DNA from: Deinococcota bacterium
GTDB lineage: Bacteria > Deinococcota > Deinococci > Deinococcales > Trueperaceae
DNA length: 41,239 bases
Reading direction: 5' to 3'
Assembly (NCBI GenBank): GCA_963170125.1
Contig: CAUJFI010000178.1
Coordinates: 1 to 41,239, forward strand
Below are positions 16,698-23,377 of this stretch, in pieces. Positions within the stretch are counted from its first letter, which is position 1; each line of letters starts with the position of its first letter. A program made the position numbers and the translations under genes. Below the pieces are notes generated by a model that saw nothing but the letters and a program-made list of their open reading frames with translations, ran no database searches and was not told the origin of the DNA.

Positions 16698-16851
16698 ATG
16701 CGCTCCGCGGTGGGCGGGCGGTTGCTGGCCGGCGGCGAGCGCGTCGCGGAGGGTGCCCTGGCCCAGGGCTACCTCGTGCGCCCCACGGTGTTCGACCGCG
16801 TGAGGAACGACATGCGCATCGCGCAAGAGGCGGTCTTCGGGCCCGTGGACC
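16698..16851 (+). pseudogene. Aldehyde dehydrogenase remnant
   Basis: Translation gives GGRLLAGGERV followed by GYLVRPTVFDRV and DMRIAQEAVFGPV. This is the well-known C-terminal-third segment of NAD(P)-dependent aldehyde dehydrogenases (usual pattern GGxR ... GYFxxPTVF ... DMRIAxEExFGPV). The catalytic Cys and Glu regions and the true C-terminus are missing, so only about 50 codons survive. The changed EE to EA fits relaxed selection. It lies between the DUF4956 gene and a strong hairpin. Confidence 0.75.
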
Positions 16852-16862
16852 ACCGACCTGGG

Positions 16863-16890
16863 CCGCGGCGCACCCGTGGGTGCGCCGCGG
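16863..16890. terminator. Perfect 13-bp inverted repeat (hairpin, probable bidirectional terminator)
   Basis: CCGCGGCGCACCC at 16863-16875 pairs perfectly with 16878-16890 around a GT centre. It sits between plus-strand genes or remnants and the convergent minus-strand gene ending at 16915. There is no U tract, so it is either a Rho-independent-like GC hairpin of the kind seen in high-GC bacteria or an mRNA 3'-end stabiliser. Confidence 0.6.
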
Positions 16891-16914
16891 TCGAGTATCG
16901 CCCCGGACCGGGGG

Positions 16915-17457
16915 TCAGGCGAGCACCTGCAGGCACACCACCTCGGTGGCGGCGTAGGCGCTGCCGCTCGCCCAGTTCGTGCCTGGAACGAAGTGGGTCA
17001 CGCAGTTCGACTCGAACCGCAACCCGACCAGCTCCTGCGCGTAGGGCGGCAACCACTCGTGCGCGAAGAATTGGGCCGTGGTTGCGGAAACGGAGGTCTC
17101 GAGTTCGCGAACGATCGCGGCACTACGTTCCCGGGCCAGCTGACGGATCTCGGCGCGGAAGTAGGCCATCTCCTCCTCGATGGTCGGCGCGGCCGCCGAG
17201 GCTGCCTCAGTGAAGGTTGCCCCGGGGTCTAGGGCCTGCGCCCCCTGCGCCGCTACTTGGGCCCTCGCGATCATCTGGCGTTCCGTCCGCAGGTCGGCCA
17301 ACTCCTGCTCCACGGTCGGCACCGCCGCCGAGGCCGAGCCGAAGGTCGGACCCGCATCCAAGCGTTGCCAGCCCACCTGGGCCCGGGAGACCCCGAGGAT
17401 GAGGACCACACCCGCCAACGCGGCACCGCCGATGCGTCTGCTGAAGCTTCCGAACAT
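16915..17457 (-). CDS. Exported hypothetical protein with an internal duplication
   Basis: About 180 residues. A signal peptide (about 1-26, GGAALAGVVLILGVSRA) is followed by two tandem, similar 30-residue units: GPTFGSASAAVPTVEQELADL with RTERQMIARAQ, then GATFTEAASAAAPTIEEEMAYF with RAEIRQLARER. Each unit looks like a short turn plus an amphipathic helix. The C-terminal 70 residues contain two Cys (in NCVTH and VVCLQV) that may form a disulfide. The ATG at 17457 lies 9 nt after AGGAGG; a GTG 9 nt earlier would leave no spacer. I recognise no family. Convergent with the aldehyde dehydrogenase remnant. Confidence 0.65.
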   Translation of the reverse strand: MFGSFSRRIGGAALAGVVLILGVSRAQVGWQRLDAGPTFGSASAAVPTVEQELADLRTERQMIARAQVAAQGAQALDPGATFTEAASAAAPTIEEEMAYFRAEIRQLARERSAAIVRELETSVSATTAQFFAHEWLPPYAQELVGLRFESNCVTHFVPGTNWASGSAYAATEVVCLQVLA

Positions 17458-17578
17458 CACGATCACCCTCCTTCTCGGGCTCCGGTGTCACCGGTACCTT
17501 GCGACGGAGGTTAGAGGGCGGGTAGTTAACGACCCATTATCAGGACCTAATCGGCGACTTAACGAGGGGCCCGGCGCC

Positions 17579-18961
17579 TCAGAACCAGATCTCGTTAGTC
17601 ACGTCAGAGTAGAAGTTCGCGCCGGTCACCGGCCCCGTGATCTTGGCGCCCAGAACCATGGTCCCGGTGGCCGAGGTACCTTGGACGCTGGCGTCCCAGA
17701 CGTTGCCAGCCGCCAGGACGGCGCTCATCGAGGAATCGACGATGCGCAGGTTCGGCAGGCCGTTGCCCTTGATGGTGTTCTGCCCCTGATCGGCGCTCGT
17801 GCCCAGGTCCGCGCTCGACGGGTCCGGGGTGGCGCCGTGGCCCCGCAGGTAGATCCCGGCGCCGCCGTTGGCGATCACGGTGGTGCCGCGCATGATCAGG
17901 TGGGCGGGTTCGAAGAAGTCGACGCCGTCGCTGTTATTGGAGCTGATGTTCGCCCCACGGATGTCGGCGGTGCCGAAGTCGCTCACCTGCACCCCGAAGC
18001 CCAGGTTGTGGGTGATCTGCGTGCCGTTCATGAAGAGGGTGCCGCCAACGTGGGTGGTGTCGTTGCCCGCGATCAGCACGGCGGGGCGCCCGCTGCTGGC
18101 GCCGCTCACCGATCCCCCGAGCATGCGCAACTCGCCGAGGTACTCGTACGCCGACACGCCCAGCTCGCCTGCCCCGTCGATGGTCACGCTGGTCAGCCAG
18201 ACGTTGGTGGCGGTATCTCTCAGGTACACGGCGGACCGGAGGGTGCCGGTGATGGTCATGTTCGTCAGGGTGGCTTCCAGCCCCCCCTGGTAGGCGGACA
18301 GCGTGTAATTGGTTCCCGTGACGGTCATCCCGGAGGCGTTCAGCTTGGCTTGGCCTTCCAGCGAGAACCCGCTGCCGCCGGCCACGCTACCCCCGATAGC
18401 GGTGAGCGACGCGCTGTCCTGCACCAACCCGGCGTAGGCCGTCGCGGGGTTCTGGAAGCTTGACGACCGCACCTGGACCTGACTCGTCCCAGTCGCCACC
18501 ACGCCCTGCAGCCGCATGTTGTCGAACGTCATGCCCACCAGCTCGACCTGCCCGACGCTCGCCGTGGCGCCGATCTCGAAGTCCCTTATGACCAGGTCCT
18601 GGGCCTTGCCGCCCGCCGCGAAGCTCAGGGCCGTACCGCTCCCCGCCGTTGGGCTGACGAGGAGGGCGCTGTTCGCCACGACCGCGCCGATCGTCACCCC
18701 GCTCGGCACGACCAGCGGCCACACCTCACCGTCGCGGTAGGTGCCGGCCTGCAAGAAGACCTCGCCGTTCGCCTTGACCAGCGTAAGGGCGCGCCCGATG
18801 GTCTTGAGGGGCTCTGCCTGAGTGCCCTTCGCGGTGTCGGAACCCGAGGTCGGGTTGACGAACAGCGGACCGGCCGACGGCGTTGGTCCACCGCTGCAGG
18901 CCGCGAGGAGTAGCGCCGCCACGAAAAGCACCGGACCGAAGAACACGCGGTGGGTGAGCAT
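17579..18961 (-). CDS. Beta-helix lipoprotein (DUF1565 / parallel beta-helix repeat type)
   Basis: A 460-residue predicted lipoprotein. The signal peptide ends in the lipobox LLAAC, placing the lipidated Cys at about 22. The start of the mature protein (FVNPTSGSDTAKGTQAEPLKTIGRAL) is the typical DUF1565 entry: secreted protein, 'G.D...GT...P..TI..AL'. About 15 repeating 20-25-residue rungs rich in Gly, Asn, Ser and Thr follow, as in right-handed parallel beta-helices (pectate-lyase-like or adhesin-like). No catalytic residues can be assigned. A GGGAGG lies 6 nt before the ATG. Likely a surface glycan-binding or structural protein. Confidence 0.85.
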   Translation of the reverse strand: MLTHRVFFGPVLFVAALLLAACSGGPTPSAGPLFVNPTSGSDTAKGTQAEPLKTIGRALTLVKANGEVFLQAGTYRDGEVWPLVVPSGVTIGAVVANSALLVSPTAGSGTALSFAAGGKAQDLVIRDFEIGATASVGQVELVGMTFDNMRLQGVVATGTSQVQVRSSSFQNPATAYAGLVQDSASLTAIGGSVAGGSGFSLEGQAKLNASGMTVTGTNYTLSAYQGGLEATLTNMTITGTLRSAVYLRDTATNVWLTSVTIDGAGELGVSAYEYLGELRMLGGSVSGASSGRPAVLIAGNDTTHVGGTLFMNGTQITHNLGFGVQVSDFGTADIRGANISSNNSDGVDFFEPAHLIMRGTTVIANGGAGIYLRGHGATPDPSSADLGTSADQGQNTIKGNGLPNLRIVDSSMSAVLAAGNVWDASVQGTSATGTMVLGAKITGPVTGANFYSDVTNEIWF

Positions 18962-19124
18962 GACTACCTCCCGGAAGGGTGGCGAGATCTGGGGGCAGGA
19001 TAGGAGTGCGGCGCGCGGCGTGCGACGGGTTACGTCACATGCCGCAGGGCGCAGCCAGGTCTGCGAGGAGCGGTCCGACGTGTCGTGGCTACCCTAGTCG
19101 AGCTAACCGCCCATGACCGCGCCA

Positions 19125-19130
19125 TACAAT
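19125..19130 (+). promoter_or_regulatory. -10 box TACAAT of a probable leaderless promoter
   Basis: TACAAT lies 7 nt before the GTG at 19138, with no Shine-Dalgarno sequence. The remainder of 18962-19124 holds nothing recognisable. Confidence 0.5.
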
Positions 19131-19137
19131 CGCCGGC

Positions 19138-20043
19138 GTGACTCGCCTCCGGGCCTTACGCACCAGCAGCATCGGGCCCGTCCCGTTCGACGTAGCCGTG
19201 GCGCTGGTCATCTTGTACGTCGTGTGGGGTAGCACTTACCTCGCCATCCGCTTCGCGGTGGAGGACATGCCGCCTTACCTCATGCTGGCGGTGCGCTTCG
19301 GGGTGGCTGGTGCGCTGCTGCACGTCATCATGCGGCTGCGTGGGAGGCCGAACCCCACGCCCAGGCAGTGGCTGGGCTCCGCCGCCGTGGGCTGCCTGCT
19401 GCTCGTGGGCGGCATGGGCAGCGTGGGGCTGGCGCAGTCGTTCGGCGCGCCTTCTGGCCTGGCGGCGGTCATGGTCGCCACCATGCCCCTGTGGCTCACC
19501 CTCATCCTGCGCTTCTTCGGGGAGCGCACGAGCCGGGCCGATTACGTCGGCATGGCGGTCGGCATCGTGGGCGTGCTCATCCTCAACCTGGGTGGCGGGC
19601 TGCGCAGCAACCCGGTGGCGGCCGCGTTGCTGCTCGTGTCGCCGTTCTCGTGGGCGTTGGGTTCTGCCCTCAGCCGCAAGCTGCCACAAGCCTCGGGCGG
19701 AATGGGCTCTGCCGCGCAGATGTTGGCTGCGGGCGCCCTGTTCCTGCCGTTGGGGTTGCTCCGTGGGGAACGCGTGGTCGCCTGGCCGTCGTTTGGGTCG
19801 GGGCTGGCGCTTCTCTACCTCATCTTGTTCGGCTCGCTCATCGGCTTCAGCGCGTACGTTTTCCTGCTCGAGAAGCGCGTGCGGCCCACCCTCATGACTT
19901 CCTACGCCTACGTGAACCCGGTCGTGGCCGTGCTGCTCGGCATGGCGTTCGCCGGCGAGCGCTTCGGCGTCACTAGCCTGCTCGGCATGGCCGTCGTGGT
20001 GCTCAGTGTGTTGTTGGTGGTGAGGTCGGAGACCGGGAGGTGA
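19138..20043 (+). CDS. EamA/DMT-family transporter
   Basis: A 301-residue inner-membrane protein with about ten helices arranged as two EamA repeats (about 18-150 and 160-298). The first repeat starts with the family pattern LVILYVVWGSTYLAIRF; the second contains SPFSWALGSALSRKL, and TLMTSYAYVNPVVAVLLGMAFAGE closes it. Drug/metabolite transporters of this kind export amino acids or other metabolites; no substrate can be named. GTG start after a leaderless-type -10 box. It stands alone, upstream of a region of gene fragments. Confidence 0.9.
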   Translation: MTRLRALRTSSIGPVPFDVAVALVILYVVWGSTYLAIRFAVEDMPPYLMLAVRFGVAGALLHVIMRLRGRPNPTPRQWLGSAAVGCLLLVGGMGSVGLAQSFGAPSGLAAVMVATMPLWLTLILRFFGERTSRADYVGMAVGIVGVLILNLGGGLRSNPVAAALLLVSPFSWALGSALSRKLPQASGGMGSAAQMLAAGALFLPLGLLRGERVVAWPSFGSGLALLYLILFGSLIGFSAYVFLLEKRVRPTLMTSYAYVNPVVAVLLGMAFAGERFGVTSLLGMAVVVLSVLLVVRSETGR

Positions 20044-20115
20044 GGTCGCCGCCAGGTCAACCTAGCAGCCGGTGGAGCTCGCCTACCGTCAGGCTTGCAT
20101 CAGGCACGATTCCAC

Positions 20116-20310
20116 TCATGGTGTGGGCGTTAGGTCGTCCCGGACGCTGAGGTACCCTTCGATCGCGGCTCGGAAGTTGGCGGGCGCCTCGGCTTCGGTG
20201 GCGCCTTCGGACCAGCAGCCCGGCAAGCCAGGGACCGTGACACTGGAGCCCTCGTCCGTGGGGAGTTGAGGGTAGCGGCCCGGAGCGTGGCCGGCGGTAG
20301 ACGACTTCAT
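20116..20310 (-). pseudogene. HicB-family antitoxin-like fragment
   Basis: About 64 codons. The segment SVTVPGLPGCWSEGATEAEA followed by FRAAIEGYL matches the HicB antitoxin core (VxVPxLPGC, two-residue spacer, G-T-EEA, N-REAIE-YL). The C-terminal DNA-binding part and a hicA toxin gene are absent, and the first 15 codons overlap an M19 dipeptidase remnant on the other strand. It is probably a truncated or orphan antitoxin; a very short functional HicB cannot be excluded. Confidence 0.6.
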
Positions 20311-20589
20311 CGACCAGATCAAGTACGTGATCGAACGCACCGGGATCGGCCACGCCGGCATAGGCAGCGACAGCTTCGCCGCCCTCGCCTCCCGAGTACG
20401 CCGCACGTACCCGAGATGGCTTCACGGCAGAGCGGGACAGTTGGTGTCCGCTAAGCGCCAGGCTACGGTGTCCTCTGACAGAACATGGCGGCCTCGCTGC
20501 TGCGCCGCGGCTACAGCGTCGAGGGCGCGCGGAAAGTGCCGGGCGAGTGCTTCCTGCGGGTGATCGGGGAGGTTGGCTGGGGAGCGTGA
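20297..20589 (+). pseudogene. Membrane dipeptidase (peptidase M19) remnant, two pieces
   Basis: The first piece, 20297-20379, reads VDDFIDQIKYVIERTGIGHA then GIGSDSFAAL, the M19 segment 'DHIDHIV..GIDHVGIGSDFDG'. The second piece, about 20479-20589 in a different frame, reads NMAASLLRRGYSVEGARKV then ECFLRVIGEV, the M19 C-terminal segment 'L..RGYS...I.K..G.NFLRV'. About 100 bp separate them where over 60 codons would be expected, so the gene has an internal deletion and frameshift; its first 200 codons are missing. The intact family are zinc dipeptidases acting on L-D or D-containing dipeptides. Confidence 0.7.
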
Positions 20590-20677
20590 CTTCAAGGCTT
20601 TCTTGCTTTCGGAGCCGGATCTGGGCGAGCTAGATATCTGGTGCGCAGCTGCCGAAGCGCGCGTTATCGAGTTGTGA
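20561..20677 (+). pseudogene. Tail of a type II antitoxin, upstream of vapC remnant
   Basis: Frame ending at TGA 20675-20677 reads ERDFKAFLLSEPDLGELDIW and ends in ARVIEL. This resembles the C-terminus of VapB/FitA-like antitoxins, which end with a toxin-binding RDF-LLS-P segment. The DNA-binding N-terminal half is gone: the frame is closed by a TGA at 20561 and M19 sequence lies upstream. Its stop overlaps the GTG of the vapC remnant, as in intact operons. Confidence 0.5.
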
Positions 20678-20763
20678 CCTAGCTTCTCGATACCAACGTC
20701 ATTTCTGAGCTGCACAAGCCCCGTGCCAACCCAGGGGTTGCGTCTTGGTTCGAGGCGCGATAG
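20674..20763 (+). pseudogene. VapC (PIN-domain toxin) N-terminal remnant
   Basis: The first 30 codons read VT, then an in-frame TAG, then LLDTNVISELHKPRANPGV and ASWFEAR before another TAG. This is the start of FitB/VapC-type PIN RNases (LLDTNVISELRKP, with the first catalytic Asp). The early stop and loss of the remaining 100 or so codons make it inactive. The stretch between here and the fic gene end at 20807 holds nothing more. Confidence 0.75.
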
Positions 20764-20806
20764 GGGTGGTGGGCGGGCAGGGGCTTAGGGTTGCTGGTCC
20801 CGCAGT

Positions 20807-22000
20807 TCAGTCGCCGACCGACCGCCTCCCCGTGCGCGCTGCAAACGCGTCTAGGTGACCCGTGATCTCGCCTGCGAGCCAGAGCCGGGCCCGCTTCTTG
20901 CCAGTGAACTCACGGAGGATCCCCGAGGCGACTAGTTGATCAATGGCGCGTTGCGCAGCGACTTTGCTGACCTTGAACGTGTGGGCCACGAACTCCGTGT
21001 TGATCACGGGCTGGTTGGGTAGGGCGAGAAGCAGCGGCCACGCCACCGAGTCGGCCCGGGCGAGGAGCCGTTCCCGCCAGCCGTCGAGGGTCGACGCAAG
21101 GTCGCCCCTCAGTTGCCGTGCGTTGGCGGTGGCGGCGAACACTGCGTCGCTCAGTACCACCACGATCTGGTTGGGATCGCCGGTTCGGTAGGCGTCGAGG
21201 GCGGCGAAGTACCGAGGGGTGTCGACGAGCAGGCCCGCAGAGACCGGCACCGTCACGTTGCGTATGGCGCCTTTGCTTCGTAGTAGGGCGTGGAGGAGTG
21301 CCCGTCCCGTGCGGCCGTTGCCGTCGGGGAAAGGGTGGATGGTCTCGAACTGCGCGTGACTTATGGCGGCTTGCTGCACAACTGGCAGGTCGGTGCGGAA
21401 CATGAACTCCTCGAGGTCGCCCATGCCGGCTGGGACGCGCTCGTGGTGTGGCGGCACGAACTGGGCCTCGTGCGGTCCTATGCCTGAGCCGCCGATCCAG
21501 ACCTGTTCTTGCCGCCAGCCGACGGTAGCGGCCGGCCCAAGCAGAGCTTGCTGCATGGTGATGATGGAGTCCGCGGTCAGGTTGCCGGACAGGGCCACGG
21601 CCGCTTCCATCGCTCGAGTGTTGGCCGCTATCAACTCGGCGTTATGCGTTGCAGGTTCGCCGAGGCTAGCGGTGGCGATCTGCCTGGCCCCGGAGGTCAG
21701 GTTCTCGATCTGCGATGAGGAGGCCGATTCGGTGCGGAGCAGGACCGCTGCTAATGGCCCCAGTTCCCGGCCGCTATAGGCCTCCGAGTCGAAGCGCACG
21801 AGCTCTTGTAGGGCGTCTTCCGCCGCGAGGTTCGTCTCGGGGTCGAGGTCAAGCCGTAGGTTCGAAATCGCCGGGACTACCGCCGCTCTGTACGGGCCCG
21901 CGTGGCGCCGCAGTGCGGTTCGGCTCGTGCCATAGGCTGTGCTCACCGTCCAGGGGTGTTCCTCGTAGGAGAGCTCAGGCCACCTCCCGGCGTTGGGCAT
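20807..22000 (-). CDS. Fic/DOC-family AMPylase-like protein with C-terminal winged helix
   Basis: A 397-residue Fic protein. The catalytic motif HPFPDGNGRTGR lies at about 222-233. An N-terminal inhibitory helix motif SSQIEN at about 95-100 matches (S/T)xxxE(G/N), so the enzyme is class II and likely self-inhibited. Residues about 310-380 form a winged-helix-like domain (NTEFVAHTFKVSKVAAQRAIDQLVASGILREF). Proteins of this layout transfer AMP to hydroxyl groups of target proteins; targets are unknown. It neighbours degraded toxin-antitoxin fragments. The ATG lies 6 nt downstream of TAGACT, another leaderless-type promoter. Confidence 0.93.
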   Translation of the reverse strand: MPNAGRWPELSYEEHPWTVSTAYGTSRTALRRHAGPYRAAVVPAISNLRLDLDPETNLAAEDALQELVRFDSEAYSGRELGPLAAVLLRTESASSSQIENLTSGARQIATASLGEPATHNAELIAANTRAMEAAVALSGNLTADSIITMQQALLGPAATVGWRQEQVWIGGSGIGPHEAQFVPPHHERVPAGMGDLEEFMFRTDLPVVQQAAISHAQFETIHPFPDGNGRTGRALLHALLRSKGAIRNVTVPVSAGLLVDTPRYFAALDAYRTGDPNQIVVVLSDAVFAATANARQLRGDLASTLDGWRERLLARADSVAWPLLLALPNQPVINTEFVAHTFKVSKVAAQRAIDQLVASGILREFTGKKRARLWLAGEITGHLDAFAARTGRRSVGD

Positions 22001-22006
22001 GAAGCT

Positions 22007-22012
22007 AGTCTA
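22007..22012 (-). promoter_or_regulatory. -10 box TAGACT of a probable leaderless fic promoter
   Basis: On the minus strand TAGACT precedes the ATG at 22000 by 6 nt, with no ribosome binding site. No good -35 box is present at the usual distance. Confidence 0.45.
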
Positions 22013-22060
22013 GCAAACGCTAGGGGCTTAGGGTTTACTAGCGCCACCTTTCGGGCAACT

Positions 22061-22741
22061 TTATGGTCTGGTCACCAGATCCGGCGCCTGCTGCCCCACG
22101 GTCTGCCTACGCAAGAACGTGGCCGTTCGCATCCGATGCATCCTTGCCGTCATCTCGACCTCGAGTGGGTCCGAGCTCTCCAGGCTTAGTAGCCGCACCA
22201 GTTCCTCGTGGTCGGCCACATCCTGTTCGGCGCGGTTCGGGATCAGATGGAACGACGTGGCGGCAAGCATGGTGTCCAATTGGCTCCAGAACACCCGGAT
22301 GTTCTCGACCAGCTGTCCGTTGCCCGACGCCTCGTAGATGGTGAAGTGGAAGTCGCGGTTGAGCTCGATGAACCAGCCCCACATCTCCTGCCGCAGCGCC
22401 GAGCGCAGGCGGTCGTTGATTCCGGGAAGCTTGTTCACGAACGCAGTGGCGTTCGCGGCGGCCTCGCCTGAGGCGTAGCCCTCCAGGACCGCGAGCACGG
22501 AGATGATCTCTGCGATCTCGTTGGGCGCCACCCACGCCACGACCGCGCCAACGTAGGGTGTGATGGTCACCAGCCGTTCGGCTTCGAGGCTGAGTAGGGC
22601 CTCCCGGACAGGTAGAACGCTCGTGCCGATCTCGTCCGCCACCTGGCTGGCCGTGATGCGTTGGCCCGGAAGTAGTGACTTCTCGAAGATCCGGCGTTTG
22701 ATGTAGTCGTACGCCAGATCTTTCTTGGTGGAGTGCGCCAT
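22061..22741 (-). CDS. GntR-family regulator, FadR/FCD subfamily
   Basis: About 226 residues. The N-terminal winged helix (about 5-70) has the family pattern YDYIKRRIFEKSLLPGQRI, ASQVADEIGTSVLPVREALL and the wing RLVTITPYVGAVV. The C-terminal FCD domain (about 80-215) is helical and has the ligand/metal-site residues NRDFHFTIYEASGN and HEELVRLL. FCD regulators usually sense small organic acids. It diverges from the hydratase gene and catabolic operon. The ATG at 22741 lies 6 nt after TAAGAT; a TTG two codons earlier is less likely. The palindrome covering this -10 suggests autoregulation. Confidence 0.9.
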   Translation of the reverse strand: MAHSTKKDLAYDYIKRRIFEKSLLPGQRITASQVADEIGTSVLPVREALLSLEAERLVTITPYVGAVVAWVAPNEIAEIISVLAVLEGYASGEAAANATAFVNKLPGINDRLRSALRQEMWGWFIELNRDFHFTIYEASGNGQLVENIRVFWSQLDTMLAATSFHLIPNRAEQDVADHEELVRLLSLESSDPLEVEMTARMHRMRTATFLRRQTVGQQAPDLVTRP

Positions 22742-22745
22742 GCCC

Positions 22746-22761
22746 AAATCTTATAAGATTT
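22746..22761. promoter_or_regulatory. 16-bp perfect palindrome, probable operator of the FCD regulator
   Basis: AAATCTTATAAGATTT is a perfect inverted repeat in the 50-bp space between the divergent regulator and hydratase genes. On the minus strand it contains TAAGAT (22748-22753), placed exactly as a leaderless -10 box for the regulator. Its core TCTTATAAGA recurs at 23311 before the binding-protein gene, which is why I treat both as sites for one regulator. In such GC-rich DNA these AT-rich words stand out. Confidence 0.7.
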
Positions 22762-22791
22762 CTAGCTAGGACATGGTCAGGAGGCTTTCGG

Positions 22792-23283
22792 ATGTCAACT
22801 GCTTCACCAGCTACCGGTCGGCTCTTCGAGGACTTCATCGAAGGCGAGGAGTACTCACATTGGCCAGGTCGCACGATCAGCGAGGCAGATAACACTTGGT
22901 TCACCCTCGTCACCATGAACACGCACCCGCTACACTTCGACCAGGAGTACGCCGCCAAGACGCGGTTCGGACGACCCATCGTGAACAGCTGTCTCACGTT
23001 GTCGATCGTGGTGGGCATGTCAGTGCGCGACATGAGCCAGGCTGCTGTGGCCAACCTCGGGTTCGAGAAGGTGGAGTTACCAGCGCCCGTGTTCAATGGC
23101 GACACGCTCTACGCGGCTAGCACGGTGCTCGGCAAGCGGGTCTCGCGCTCGGACCCGAGCGTCGGCATCGTGCGCTTCCGGACCATTGGCACCAACCAGG
23201 CGGGCGCGGTGATCCTGCGCTTGGAGCGCGCCGTGCTGGTGCCACTGCGGGCGACGCCAGCGGGTAGAAACAAGACCAGTTGA
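22792..23283 (+). CDS. MaoC-family acyl-CoA hydratase (itaconyl/mesaconyl-CoA hydratase type)
   Basis: A 163-residue single hot-dog-domain protein. The segment RTISEADNTWFTLVTMNTHP and LHFD at about 27-50 is typical of MaoC-like dehydratases acting on branched C4-C5 dicarboxylyl-CoA esters (mesaconyl-CoA, itaconyl-CoA, beta-methylmalyl-CoA). His45 and His48 lie in the hydratase loop; the Asp of the D-x-N-P-x-H motif of R-hydratases is Asn43 here. AGGAGG lies 7 nt before the ATG. First gene of the catabolic series; would hydrate the CoA ester made by the CoA-transferase, yielding the substrate of the CitE-like lyase. Confidence 0.85.
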   Translation: MSTASPATGRLFEDFIEGEEYSHWPGRTISEADNTWFTLVTMNTHPLHFDQEYAAKTRFGRPIVNSCLTLSIVVGMSVRDMSQAAVANLGFEKVELPAPVFNGDTLYAASTVLGKRVSRSDPSVGIVRFRTIGTNQAGAVILRLERAVLVPLRATPAGRNKTS

Positions 23284-23307
23284 CGCCGAGCCCTGAGATG
23301 TTATAGC
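23280..23307 (+). promoter_or_regulatory. Sigma-70-type promoter before the binding-protein gene
   Basis: TTGACG at 23280-23285 (overlapping the hydratase stop) and TATAGC at 23302-23307 are separated by 16 nt. The operator-like TCTTATAAGA begins 4 nt downstream, about at the transcription start. This would let the importer and downstream enzyme genes be induced in their own right. Confidence 0.5.
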
Positions 23308-23310
23308 GTT

Positions 23311-23320
23311 TCTTATAAGA
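23311..23320. promoter_or_regulatory. Second copy of the palindrome TCTTATAAGA (probable operator)
   Basis: This 10-bp perfect palindrome is identical to the core of the 16-bp site at 22746-22761. It lies 58 bp upstream of the binding-protein ATG and just after the proposed -10 box, a position suited to repression by the FCD regulator. Confidence 0.65.
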
Positions 23321-23377
23321 TTCTCAACCTCGAACGAGGGCTGCTCGCCAAGGCGAGGGCCGCGAGAGGAGTCGTAC

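Noticed and set aside
17482..17494. Inverted repeat CCGGTGTCACCGG upstream of the exported repeat protein
   Set aside because: Only 6-bp arms of GC-rich sequence with a one-base centre; such words are expected by chance here, and it lies within a normal leader.
17180..18463. 427-codon plus-strand frame opposite the beta-helix lipoprotein
   Set aside because: Composition (Gly/Arg/Val/His runs) is that of an antisense shadow; the minus-strand lipoprotein has a signal peptide, lipobox and family text.
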